Origin: Lachnospiraceae bacterium UBA7188
GTDB taxonomy: Bacteria > Bacillota > Clostridia > Lachnospirales > Lachnospiraceae
Assembly: GCA_002490995.1 (NCBI GenBank)
Contig: DKVC01000181.1
Location: 1 to 30,040, forward strand
DNA: 30,040 nt
Direction of reading: 5' to 3'
Positions 22,967 through 30,040 of this stretch are shown piece after piece. The notes below the pieces were generated by a model. The model saw only the letters and a program-made list of their open reading frames with translations, did no database searches and was not told where the DNA came from. Each line of letters opens with the position of its first letter. The stretch's first letter is position 1. The position numbers and the translations under genes were made by a program.

Positions 22967-25138
22967 ATGAATAAGACGGAAATAAGTCTGGAATTTGACA
23001 AAATAAAGATGCAGTGGGCAGAATGTGCCCTGACAGAGGCTGCCAGGAAGGAGATACAGGACACGCACCTGATTCTATCGGAGACAGAGCTGGCGGTCAG
23101 ACTGCGGGAGACAACGGAGAGCAGGCAGATGCTGGAGAAATGCGGTACGCCGCCGCTTACATCCCTGGATGGAATAGAAGAGCTTCTATCCGCTGCGGAA
23201 AAGGGACAGTGTCTGACGCCCCGGGAACTGGAGAAGACAGCGTCTGCCCTGGCAGCGGTGGAGCGGCTGAAAAGCTACCTGGACAGAGGGAAATCCTGCC
23301 AGATACCGCTGGCATATTATGAGGAGAATCTGAATCCGCTGGAAGAACTGCGGGAACAGCTAAGGTACCAGATCTGGAACGAACAGGTTTCCGACAATGC
23401 CTCGAAGCGGCTGAAGAGTCTCAGAGGAGATATCCAGCGTGCGGAGGATAAGATGAGGGAAAAGGCGGATGCTGTCATGCGTGCCAATAAAGACTGCATG
23501 TCCGACCATTTCAGCACCGTCCGCAACGGGCATGTATGCATTCCCGTGAAAAAGGAGTATAAATTCAAAATCAGCGGCATCCTGATTGACAAATCATCCA
23601 CGGGCAGCACCCTGTTCATAGAACCTGCCGCCTCGGCGAAGTATTACGAAGAACTCCAGGAACTGCGCATTGACGAAGAAAATGAGGTGCGGAGGATTCT
23701 GTATGGGCTGACGGCCCTGGTTGCGGAAAACAGGGAGATTATGACGCAGAATATCCGGATGATGGAGAAACTGGATTTCATTTTTTCCCGGGGAAAGCTT
23801 TCGGAGAAGTATCACGGCACGGAACCGAAGATAATCGAAGAAAGACGTATTTATCTGCGAAATGCCAGACATCCCTTGATGGATAAGGACATCTGCGTTC
23901 CGCTGCAGTTTTCCCTGGGAGAGGGAGTGATGAAGCATTCCGAAATAAATTTACAGGAAACTGCCGGGAAAAATGTAAACGGAATCGTGATAACCGGGCC
24001 CAATACCGGAGGGAAGACCGTGGCAATCAAGACCGTGGCGCTAAGCTGCCTGATGGCCCAATGCGGGCTGCATGTGGCCTGTGAGGAGGCGGAAATATGC
24101 ATGAACCGCAATATCCTCTGTGATATTGGAGACGGCCAGAACCTGTCGGAAAATCTCTCCACCTTCTCGGCCCATATCGTCAATGTGCTGGACATTCTGA
24201 AGCATGTGACGGCAGAGAGCCTGGTAGTGATGGATGAGCTTGGCTCCGGCACGGACCCGGCGGAGGGGATGGGGATAGCCATTGCCATTTTGGAAGAACT
24301 GAAGAAAAGCGGCGCCCTGTTTCTGGTAACCACCCATTATCCGGAGGTGAAGGTTTACGCGGAGCAGGAGGAAACAATCGTCAATGCCCGTATGACCTTT
24401 GACAGGGAGAAGCTGAAGCCGCTGTATCAGATGGTGATAGGGGAAGCCGGGGAAAGCTGTGCCTTCTATATTGCCGGCAGGCTGGGAATGCCCGAGTATA
24501 TGCTGCGGCGTGCGGTGAGGGAAGCCTATGGGGAAAGGGGCGGACAGGAGTATGGATTTGGAGGCGAAAGCGGAGGAAGGATAGAGTGTGATGTTCCTGT
24601 GCCAGGCGAAGAAACGGCAGGAAACGATAGTTCTGCTCCGGGCGGGAGTGCAGTAATGAACGGTATTTCGTCAGACAACGGGCAGACGGCAAAGAGGGGA
24701 GGGGCGAAAAAGGAAGGAACGATAGTAAAGGGAGAACGGTTTCAGCCAATAGGGGAACTGCCCGGCGGCCTTTTGGAGGAAACGCTGAAAAAAGAGACAG
24801 TCCCCCATATTGTCAAAGCCAGTGGCAGTAGGGGAAAAAAGCATGGTACCCCATTCCGCCGGGGAGACAGCGTGATGATTTACCCCGATAAGAAAATCGG
24901 TATTGTATGCGAGCCGACAAACGATAAAGGGGTCCTGCGCGTACAGCTTCCGGACAGGAAGATCTGGATCAACCATAAGCGTGTGAAGCTGCATGTGGCG
25001 GCGGAGGAGCTGTATCCTGAGGATTATGATTTTTCCATTATTTTCGACACTGTGGAGAACCGGAAGCTCAGGCACCGGATGGAGCGGAAGTATGTGGACG
25101 GCGCGGAGATTGTGGTGGACGATTGTGGCGGACAGTGA
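22967..25138 (+). CDS. MutS2-like MutS-family ATPase lacking the Smr domain
   Basis: A 723-residue DNA-binding ATPase of the MutS family. The ATG at 22967 has AGGAG nine bases upstream; an upstream GTG frame starts inside a repeat. The N-terminal half is the MutS core and lever region with coiled-coil character (about residues 150-320) and the clamp-like GILIDKSSTGSTLFIEPA. Then come the Walker A GPNTGGKT (344-351), the STFSAHI segment, the Walker B VVMDELGSGTDP (about 420-431) and the TTHYPEVK switch. After a Gly/Ser-rich linker (about 525-600) a small beta domain (RRGDSVMIYPDKKIG) follows, but the C-terminal Smr nuclease of canonical MutS2, with its LDLRG motif, is missing. No MutS1 mismatch-binding domain is present. 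It is probably a paralogue acting on branched DNA or stalled ribosomes; role inferred. Confidence 0.88.
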   Translation: MNKTEISLEFDKIKMQWAECALTEAARKEIQDTHLILSETELAVRLRETTESRQMLEKCGTPPLTSLDGIEELLSAAEKGQCLTPRELEKTASALAAVERLKSYLDRGKSCQIPLAYYEENLNPLEELREQLRYQIWNEQVSDNASKRLKSLRGDIQRAEDKMREKADAVMRANKDCMSDHFSTVRNGHVCIPVKKEYKFKISGILIDKSSTGSTLFIEPAASAKYYEELQELRIDEENEVRRILYGLTALVAENREIMTQNIRMMEKLDFIFSRGKLSEKYHGTEPKIIEERRIYLRNARHPLMDKDICVPLQFSLGEGVMKHSEINLQETAGKNVNGIVITGPNTGGKTVAIKTVALSCLMAQCGLHVACEEAEICMNRNILCDIGDGQNLSENLSTFSAHIVNVLDILKHVTAESLVVMDELGSGTDPAEGMGIAIAILEELKKSGALFLVTTHYPEVKVYAEQEETIVNARMTFDREKLKPLYQMVIGEAGESCAFYIAGRLGMPEYMLRRAVREAYGERGGQEYGFGGESGGRIECDVPVPGEETAGNDSSAPGGSAVMNGISSDNGQTAKRGGAKKEGTIVKGERFQPIGELPGGLLEETLKKETVPHIVKASGSRGKKHGTPFRRGDSVMIYPDKKIGIVCEPTNDKGVLRVQLPDRKIWINHKRVKLHVAAEELYPEDYDFSIIFDTVENRKLRHRMERKYVDGAEIVVDDCGGQ

Positions 25139-25147
25139 AATTTATAG

Positions 25148-25176
25148 TTGAAAAAAACTCCGAATCATGATAGGAT
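25148..25176 (+). promoter_or_regulatory. candidate promoter for the frameshifted gene and metalloprotease pair
   Basis: TTGAAA at 25148-25153, 17-bp spacer, TAGGAT at 25171-25176, just after the MutS2-like stop. Between it and the next start, CAGGCAGATTTT (25182) and AAAATGCCTG (ending 25254) form a long imperfect hairpin of unknown role. Confidence 0.4.
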
Positions 25177-25299
25177 GAATCCAGGCAGATTTTCTACAGA
25201 TTCTGAATATCAAAGAGACAAATCCTGTAAATCACAAAATGCCTGCTTAATCATTCAAGTAAACAAAAAGTGGGAGTTTGTTTGGTTGGAGGGGGTACT

Positions 25300-25616
25300 A
25301 TGAATCGTGTAAAACAGATTACAATCACACATATCCCGGAAATATCCGCAATCTACTTTGCACTGTTGCAATGCGGATACGATTACTATACCATTGAGCG
25401 AAGCCAGGGCCATATTGACTGCATCTTCTGGAATACAAGCGAACCTGGCCCGGCATTGATGATTCGTATTATCTGTCCGGTGATAATGGCGGACAGCTGA
25501 ACGCCTTTGAGGAACATGCTGTCCGGGAACTGACAAAGCATGTCCTGCAGGAGCGTTACCCGGAAAGTGTTGCGGTCTTTTTACGGCGCCTGGTGAAAGG
25601 AGAACAAGATGGATAA
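25300..25616 (+). pseudogene. small unknown gene broken by a one-base loss in a C run
   Basis: The gene opens with ATG at 25300 behind GGAGGGGG. It reads as protein (MNRVKQITITHIPEISAIYF, then IDCIFWNTSEPG) up to about 25450, then leaves frame at GGCCCGGC. Restoring one C gives EPGPGIDDSYYLSGDNGGQL, and the second frame continues as good protein (FEEHAVRELTKHVL, then FLRRLVKGEQDG) to a TAA at 25614-25616. The restored product would be about 105 residues, and its end overlaps the start of the next gene at 25609. This is either a recent mutation, a sequencing error in a homopolymer, or a -1 ribosomal frameshift. I do not recognise the family; no membrane span is seen. Confidence 0.7.
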
Positions 25617-26541
25617 GGGGAAATACTATGGGTATATAGTCAAAGGCGATCTGCGTGGTGCAATCAATTATGTAAAGCAGTTCCCGGAACAGACAGATCT
25701 CTACAATCGCTTTATGGCGGTATTTGACCGGGAGCAGTACATTTCCTACGAAGTAAATGACGTACTCAACGATATTCTGACAGCTTATCAACAGTATTAC
25801 CGTGATGTATTTTATCTCTGTACAGATAAAGAGCAGTCTGAGGCCAGCCTGAGAGACCGCCTGACAGGGATAATCGGGATTACGGATAACTCTGTTGCTG
25901 AAGCAAATGTTGAACTGTGCGATTTGGAGCAGCATCAGCTTGCAGAATTGTTTCAGCAGCAGGGCTTTCACTTCCTGGGTGGCAGAACCAGCGGCTTTTA
26001 CGGTCCGTATGTCTGGCGGACTACTGAAATTGTATCTTATGATGTAGAGCTTCCAGAGGGGATTCAGACCTTCCCGGTAAAATTTCTGGATGGTTTCATT
26101 GCCCGTAGCTGGACGGACTATCTGTCCTTCGGAGAGGTAGGCTCCGGAGGCTGGGTAGATAGTGAAGGCTATATTAACTGTGTCAAATCCGCATGGGATT
26201 TTGACAGCGAGAGCTTCCGCATTTCTTTGTTGAAACACGAAGCCCAGCATGCACGGGATTTGCAGACCGATAAAGAGATGTCCTCCGAGGATTTGGAGTA
26301 CAGGGCAAAGCTGGTGGAGCTGATATACTCTGACGAGAGAAATCTGCTCCCGGCATTTGCCCAGGAAGCCGATTCTGCGGATAAAAGCAACGGCCATGCG
26401 ATGGCGGCGTATCGGATTATAAAGGGATTTTCCGATGCCCTGGGTGTGGACAGGATTGATCCGACCGCAATTCCCATGGAAAAGATTCAGACTGTCGCAA
26501 GGAGGTTGTTTGAGAAAAGTAAAGTGCGGGAATTGTATTGA
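25609..26541 (+). CDS. putative HExxH zinc metalloprotease of unknown family
   Basis: A 310-residue protein with a zinc-protease-like motif KHEAQHARD at residues 209-217, where His210, Glu211 and His214 would bind zinc and activate water. Glu residues in SSEDLEYRAKLVEL, 15-25 residues on, could supply the third ligand. The N-terminal part (GYIVKGDLRGAINYVKQFPE) contains a helical segment, and the middle carries FLGGRTSGFYGPYVW. There is no signal peptide, so it should be cytoplasmic. GGAGAACAAG precedes the ATG, which overlaps the end of the small broken gene, so the two are coupled. I do not recognise the family and no substrate can be given. Confidence 0.7.
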   Translation: MDKGKYYGYIVKGDLRGAINYVKQFPEQTDLYNRFMAVFDREQYISYEVNDVLNDILTAYQQYYRDVFYLCTDKEQSEASLRDRLTGIIGITDNSVAEANVELCDLEQHQLAELFQQQGFHFLGGRTSGFYGPYVWRTTEIVSYDVELPEGIQTFPVKFLDGFIARSWTDYLSFGEVGSGGWVDSEGYINCVKSAWDFDSESFRISLLKHEAQHARDLQTDKEMSSEDLEYRAKLVELIYSDERNLLPAFAQEADSADKSNGHAMAAYRIIKGFSDALGVDRIDPTAIPMEKIQTVARRLFEKSKVRELY

Positions 26542-26664
26542 AAACAGGGGAGTATGGATGACATTATGGCGGATTTGTGCAGGCTGCCTGGCAGAGGAAT
26601 GACAGGGTACGTGATTTCCTTGAGAAGCAGAAGAAGAGGGAAATACATAGGAGGATATCAGAAG

Positions 26665-27015
26665 ATGACGAATGAGAGAGTCTATCAGATGGATTTTAAT
26701 AAAGTCTATCAGCTGCTTGTCAGCAAAGCGGTAAAAAAGGGCCGCACAAAGGAGGAAGTTGACCAGGTAACCGGCTGGCTCACCGGTTACAGCCGGGAGG
26801 AACTGGAGGGGATGGCGGAAAAGAAGATTTCTTATGGGGATTTCTTCCGGAATGCCCCGCAGTTAAACGAGAACAGAAGGCTGATCAAGGGTGTGGTCTG
26901 CGGAGTGAGGGTGGAGGATATTGAGGAACCCCTGATGCAGGAGATCCGTTATCTTGACAAGCTGGTGGACGAGCTCGCCAAGGGAAAATCTATGGATAAG
27001 ATTCTGAGGAAATAG
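26665..27015 (+). CDS. DUF2200 family protein
   Basis: A 116-residue soluble protein of unknown function matching DUF2200. AGGAGG lies 10 bases before the ATG at 26665; a longer frame from 26554 adds a non-family leader and is not preferred. Family marks are YQMDFNKVYQLLVSKAVKKG, RTKEEVDQVTGWLTGY, GDFFRNAPQLNENRRLIKGV, and MQEIRYLDKLVDELAKGKSM with DKILRK at the end. Length fits the family. The 123-bp gap upstream holds no other gene. Confidence 0.88.
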   Translation: MTNERVYQMDFNKVYQLLVSKAVKKGRTKEEVDQVTGWLTGYSREELEGMAEKKISYGDFFRNAPQLNENRRLIKGVVCGVRVEDIEEPLMQEIRYLDKLVDELAKGKSMDKILRK

Positions 27016-27072
27016 GGAACGGTTTTTGCGAGAAAATTTCAGGGTACAGGCAGAAAAGGCAGGAGACTTGTA

Positions 27073-27738
27073 ATGGAGCATACGGCATTTCGGGCGGAGA
27101 AATACGATGCTAAAATACGGCAGACACTTCCGTTTTATGAGGAGTTTTATGAGCAGGTTACAGATACGTTGCATGTATTGGGAAGGAAGAAGATATCATG
27201 GCTGGACATTGGCTGTGGAACAGGGAAAATGTATGAAGCTGCCAGAGACAAAATAGCCATACGGGAATTCATTTTCACAGATATATCCGAAAAAATGCTT
27301 GCAGTCGCAAAGGGGAGATTTCAGACAGGGGAAAACAGGTTCCGGCTGATGTCGGTTTTAGAACTGGAGGACATGGAAAAATATGATGTGGTCACTGCAA
27401 TCCAGGTCCATCACTATCTGTCAGAAAAAGACAGGAGGCTGGCGGTAGAGAAATGCTGCCGGGCGTTAAAGGCCGGGGGAGTGTTCTTTACCTTTGAAAA
27501 TATTGCTCCAGACAGTGAAATTGGAAAACAGCTTGCATTGGACAGGTGGAAGTCATATCAGATCAGGAACGGAAAGGACAGAGAAGAGGCGGAAAGCCAT
27601 ATAAAAAGATATGGAGTGGACTATTTTCCATTGACTGTAAAGGCACATTTGGAGCTTATGCGGGACTGCGGATTCCAGGCGGCGGAGCTGATATGGATGT
27701 CCTATATGCAGGCCGGGTTTATGGGGATTAAACTGTAA
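27073..27738 (+). CDS. class I SAM-dependent methyltransferase
   Basis: A 221-residue methyltransferase with a Rossmann-like core. AGGAGAC precedes the ATG. The SAM-binding motif I is WLDIGCGTGKMYEAA (about residues 42-56), motif II includes FTDISEKMLAVAKGRF, and motif IV is YDVVTAIQVHHYL, followed by CRALKAGGVFFTFEN. These mark a Methyltransf_25/11-type small-molecule methyltransferase. The acceptor is unknown. The C-terminus MQAGFMGIKL is seen in several related uncharacterised proteins. Next gene follows after a 107-bp gap without features of note. Confidence 0.88.
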   Translation: MEHTAFRAEKYDAKIRQTLPFYEEFYEQVTDTLHVLGRKKISWLDIGCGTGKMYEAARDKIAIREFIFTDISEKMLAVAKGRFQTGENRFRLMSVLELEDMEKYDVVTAIQVHHYLSEKDRRLAVEKCCRALKAGGVFFTFENIAPDSEIGKQLALDRWKSYQIRNGKDREEAESHIKRYGVDYFPLTVKAHLELMRDCGFQAAELIWMSYMQAGFMGIKL

Positions 27739-27845
27739 GGCTCAGCCGCGCAACCTGCTCGCTCAATACACCACTGCCCCCATCATACTCATATTTGATT
27801 GTAAAAGAATTGGATGAACAGTATAAAATAGAGGAGGTAATGACA

Positions 27846-28256
27846 ATGAATGGAAAAGAAGTGCGTACAGGAACAGGTCTGCTGGTTGGCGACATGGACA
27901 GGATGGTTCGGTTCTACAGAGACATATTAGGCTTTCAGACGCAATGGGACGGCGGCCCGTTTGCGGATTTTGAAACGGCAGGCGGCGAGTTATCCCTGTT
28001 CATGTACAGCAGGGAAGAATTTGCCAGGGCAATAGGAGAGGAGTATGTTCCGCCGAAGGGCATCAACCAGACCTTTGAAATCGCTCTCTGGCTGCCTGCT
28101 TTTGCAGATGTGGATGCGGAATACGAGCGCCTGTCGAAGCTGGACGTGCAGTTTCCCACAGGGGGGCCTGTCACCTATCCTTTCGGCATCCGTAACTTTT
28201 ATGTGGCCGACCCGGAGGGGAATCTGCTTGAAATCGGGAGTGCAAACGTAATCTAG
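27846..28256 (+). CDS. VOC superfamily (glyoxalase/bleomycin-resistance type) protein
   Basis: A 136-residue vicinal-oxygen-chelate fold protein. The ATG at 27846 is eight bases after AGGAGG; the ATG at 27840 is too close to that site. Two beta-alpha-beta modules are seen, with GLLVGDMDRMVRFYRDILGF in the first and IALWLPAFADVDAEYERLSK leading into the second, ending FYVADPEGNLLEIGS, where the Glu is a common metal ligand. A conserved ligand His in the first module is not evident, so it may bind a small molecule without catalysis. Function unknown. Confidence 0.87.
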   Translation: MNGKEVRTGTGLLVGDMDRMVRFYRDILGFQTQWDGGPFADFETAGGELSLFMYSREEFARAIGEEYVPPKGINQTFEIALWLPAFADVDAEYERLSKLDVQFPTGGPVTYPFGIRNFYVADPEGNLLEIGSANVI

Positions 28257-28268
28257 ATCTGCGCGGAA

Positions 28269-28288
28269 ACATTTACCAACGTAAATGT
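28269..28288. promoter_or_regulatory. perfect 8-bp inverted repeat, operator-like
   Basis: ACATTTAC, four-base loop CAAC, GTAAATGT, immediately after the VOC gene stop. The AT-rich 20-bp perfect palindrome resembles a dimeric repressor site more than a terminator, as no T run follows. Which regulator would bind is unknown. Confidence 0.45.
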
Positions 28289-28309
28289 AAATCGGTGACG
28301 ACAGGCGGC

Positions 28310-28360
28310 CCTTCTCTGTTTCCACATGGGAGAAGGCTTTTGAACTGTGGAAAAACAGAG
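28310..28360 (+). terminator. overlapping alternative hairpins with T run
   Basis: Hairpin 1 pairs CCTTCTC (28310-28316) with GAGAAGG (28330-28336) and is followed by CTTTT. Hairpin 2 pairs CTCTGTTTCCACA (28314-28326) with TGTGGAAAAACAGAG (28346-28360), with a two-base bulge. The two share 28314-28316 and cannot both be fully formed. Hairpin 1 probably terminates the VOC transcript. Confidence 0.5.
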
Positions 28361-28385
28361 ATGATAAGTTGTGACAATTCATGTA

Positions 28386-28416
28386 TTGACTCTTACGTAA
28401 CGTCATGGTTTATAAT
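28386..28416 (+). promoter_or_regulatory. MerR-type promoter with 19-bp spacer
   Basis: TTGACT at 28386-28391 and a perfect TATAAT at 28411-28416 are separated by 19 bp containing CTTACGTAACGTCATGG. Long 19-bp spacers with an ACGTAACGT-like dyad between the boxes are typical of promoters activated by MerR-family regulators of the drug-sensing kind. The next gene downstream is the DUF2268 protein at 28538; no MerR gene lies in the window. Confidence 0.75.
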
Positions 28417-28537
28417 ATGTCAAAAGATGAGTAAAATCTGAAAAACATTGATTGGCAATTGCTGGAAACCGGCAGTGCTTGTGGGGAAATCGATACAGGT
28501 TTATTGCGGCGTACCGACAGAATACGGGGAGGCTATT

Positions 28538-29446
28538 ATGATTGTGAAGAGAGTATATTCACCGGATGTTTACAGGAAAATAATGAATGCGGATCAGGAG
28601 AAAAAGGATGATATCTATCGCTATGAACTGATGCTCCCATTTAAGGGGAAATGGGATTGCTATCATATCCCCATCAAAGCGCCCAGAGAAGGCGCCTATG
28701 ACATAATCATGGCAAATAACCGGATGGGGATTTTGCCTCCGTCCAGGGTGAACCTGACGACAAAGGATTGGATTGAAGCCATTTCTGACTGCAATCTATG
28801 GGATGCCTGCCAAAAATCCATCGAGAACGCTCTGGAGCGCTTTGTGAGCAAGGGGATAGAGCTCAAAGTTCAGGACTATCTGTTTTCGATTCTTTTGGCA
28901 GAGCCGGAGAATGCTTATACGAAGATGAATGAGGGCTATTGCGGAGACGGCGGCATTCCCGGCTATGTGATGGGATGGCTGATTCCCACTGAGACCAACC
29001 TGAAAAAACTCCCTGCCGCCCTTGCGCACGAAACAAATCACAATGTCAGATACCAGTTTATCAAATGGACGAATGACATAACCCTTGGCGAGATGCTTGT
29101 GGGAGAGGGGCTGGCGGAGAATTATGCAACGGCAATCCATGGTGCGGAATTTCTCGGGCCATGGGTGAGCAAAACGGATCCCGAACTGCTGCCGCTGATA
29201 AAAGAGATCATCTACGACGGCCTGAATGCAACAGGCTTTGAGAACATCACGGCCTACTTATACGGGGATGAGATGGCGAGAATGCAATGTTTCCCCGAAG
29301 CAGGCCTGCCCTATTGTGCGGGATATGCCGTCGGGTACTATCTGATTCAATATTTTTTGCAGAAAACCGGCATCAGCATTGAAGAGGCTACCATTCTTCC
29401 CCATGAGGAAATATTGAAAGAGGTGGAAGAATTTTGGAAGGCTTAA
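28538..29446 (+). CDS. DUF2268 predicted zinc-dependent protease
   Basis: A 302-residue soluble protein of the DUF2268 family, named as a predicted Zn-dependent protease. The ATG at 28538 has GGGGAGG just upstream; an in-frame ATG at 28448 lacks such a site and adds a poor leader. The zinc motif is AHETNHNVRYQ with His164, Glu165 and His168, and GEGLAENYA (about 30 residues on) supplies the likely third ligand Glu. Upstream, GGIPGYVMGWLIPT is a family block. A MerR-type promoter lies 120 bp upstream, so it is probably induced by a small compound. Biological substrate unknown. Confidence 0.85.
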   Translation: MIVKRVYSPDVYRKIMNADQEKKDDIYRYELMLPFKGKWDCYHIPIKAPREGAYDIIMANNRMGILPPSRVNLTTKDWIEAISDCNLWDACQKSIENALERFVSKGIELKVQDYLFSILLAEPENAYTKMNEGYCGDGGIPGYVMGWLIPTETNLKKLPAALAHETNHNVRYQFIKWTNDITLGEMLVGEGLAENYATAIHGAEFLGPWVSKTDPELLPLIKEIIYDGLNATGFENITAYLYGDEMARMQCFPEAGLPYCAGYAVGYYLIQYFLQKTGISIEEATILPHEEILKEVEEFWKA

Positions 29447-29717
29447 CATAATATTCCCCGTCTTCCACCTGGCGCAGCCCCTTAAATTTATTGCCATAAA
29501 TATGAAAGTATAATTTTTCCGTACTGCCGGAACCTGTGTTCAGAACCTCTGCCGTCTCCGTATAAGTCATACGCCGGATCTCCGGAACCAGATCTGCATC
29601 AATAGTATAAGAAGCCTCAAAAGATAAATTTTTCTTTTGACCGCACCCACACATGGCTGTAACGCATATCAGCGTAAGCAGCCAAACAAGTAACGCCCGT
29701 TTCGTTTGTATTTTCAC
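29388..29717 (-). pseudogene. truncated lipoprotein, N-terminal piece resembling an M1-type metallopeptidase
   Basis: A 109-residue frame with a GTG start at 29717 behind AAGGAGA. A signal peptide ends in the lipobox TAMCGC (Cys near residue 23). The mature part (MTYTETAEVLNTGSGSTEKL, then YFHIYGNKFKG) resembles the first beta strands of secreted M1-family aminopeptidases of Clostridia. After about residue 90 the frame enters the antisense strand of the DUF2268 gene and stops, so the peptidase body with HExxH is missing. Most likely a 5' remnant left by a deletion; a genuine short lipoprotein cannot be excluded. Confidence 0.6.
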
Positions 29718-29778
29718 AAAATATCTCCTTGATTTTTGATTTTACATCACAGAAAATTTCGTTCTTTCAATTCCTGTG

Positions 29779-29839
29779 CATATAAACGGCATTTAATTCC
29801 TGCCAGCCAGTATACATAGCAGGCCAGGCCGTTTATATG
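29779..29839. repeat. perfect 12-bp inverted repeat with inner stem
   Basis: CATATAAACGGC (29779-29790) and GCCGTTTATATG (29828-29839) are perfect complements. Inside, CCTGC (29799-29803) and GCAGG (29819-29823) pair as a second stem. It lies between the HxlR gene end and the lipoprotein start, both minus strand, and has no T run. Confidence 0.65.
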
Positions 29840-29854
29840 GTTTGCGTGCAGGAT

Positions 29855-30040
29855 TTAATCGCTTAGGTTTTCATCTCCCCATTGTTTCATGTGTTCAAAA
29901 ACTGGAAGGAAGCTTTTGCCTAAGTCAGTAAGGTTATATTCCACACGGGGAGGGACTTCTTTATAATCATAACGGGTAATGAAGCCGTCCGCTTCCAGTT
30001 CCCGAAGCTGCTTTGTCAGGCTTGATTCCGTAATGTCACC
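29855..30040 (-). CDS. HxlR family transcription regulator, C-terminal part (5' end beyond window)
   Basis: The last 61 codons of a winged helix-turn-helix regulator run from the right edge to a TAA at 29855-29857. Visible marks are ESSLTKQLRELEADGFITR, the EVPPRVEYNLTDLGKSF wing and LPVFEHMKQWGDEN at the end, all strongly typical of HxlR proteins, which are about 100-130 residues. The first half, including the Cys that many members use as a redox or aldehyde sensor, is outside the window. Its target may be a gene on the unseen side; HxlR regulators are often divergent from an oxidoreductase or flavoprotein. Confidence 0.9.
   Translation of the reverse strand, partial: GDITESSLTKQLRELEADGFITRYDYKEVPPRVEYNLTDLGKSFLPVFEHMKQWGDENLSD

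Noticed and set aside
26554..26664. N-terminal extension of the DUF2200 protein
   Set aside because: The family N-terminus and the better ribosome-binding site are both at 26665.
27799..27827. TTGTAA-17-TATAAA promoter-like pair before the VOC gene
   Set aside because: A transcript from it would start inside the ribosome-binding site, leaving no usable leader.

Overview
The window looks like a chromosomal segment from a Lachnospiraceae-type member of the Clostridia. The signs are strong AGGAGG ribosome-binding sites, roughly balanced base composition, a split two-subunit transketolase, an AraC regulator with two membrane spans beside an LplB/YtcP-type ABC sugar importer, and best-fit families typical of gut Firmicutes. 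This is judged from protein motifs only and the genus is not resolved.

Left part (1-7503, all plus strand): the 3' part of an MBOAT O-acyltransferase, a membrane-anchored SGNH esterase with a 39-bp tandem repeat (together a likely surface-glycan O-acetylation pair), a uracil-type NCS2 permease, an M19 dipeptidase carrying an unusual heptapeptide-repeat loop, and the N- and C-terminal transketolase subunits. A 70-codon gene remnant lies at 7662-7870.

Middle part (7872-22032): an amino-sugar uptake and breakdown locus. On the minus strand, a NagB-family deaminase and an AraC/two-membrane-span regulator run away from a shared intergenic region. On the plus strand come a solute-binding lipoprotein, a strong terminator, two ABC permeases, an alpha/beta-hydrolase esterase, two different cysteine-containing Gfo/Idh/MocA oxidoreductases, an MFS transporter and a NagA-type N-acetylglucosamine-6-phosphate deacetylase. 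No glycosidase, sugar kinase or ABC ATPase is present. A likely reading is import of a decorated N-acetylated amino sugar, de-esterification and redox remodelling by the esterase and oxidoreductases, and entry into glycolysis through NagA and NagB. The substrate is unknown.

The larger gaps in this locus hold related AT-rich palindromic repeat copies (near 10939, 12921, 15066-15307, and several between 22319 and 22952).

Right part (22033-30040): a patchwork accessory stretch. It holds a 930-bp repeat-rich gap with a promoter, a mini-ORF and a terminator, then a MutS2-like ATPase lacking the Smr nuclease domain, a small frameshifted gene overlapping a putative HExxH metalloprotease, a DUF2200 protein, a SAM methyltransferase, a VOC/glyoxalase protein, a DUF2268 HExxH protein behind a MerR-type 19-bp-spacer promoter, a truncated M1-peptidase-like lipoprotein on the minus strand, and the C-terminal part of an HxlR regulator running off the right edge. 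No tRNA, rRNA, CRISPR array or intact transposase was seen.
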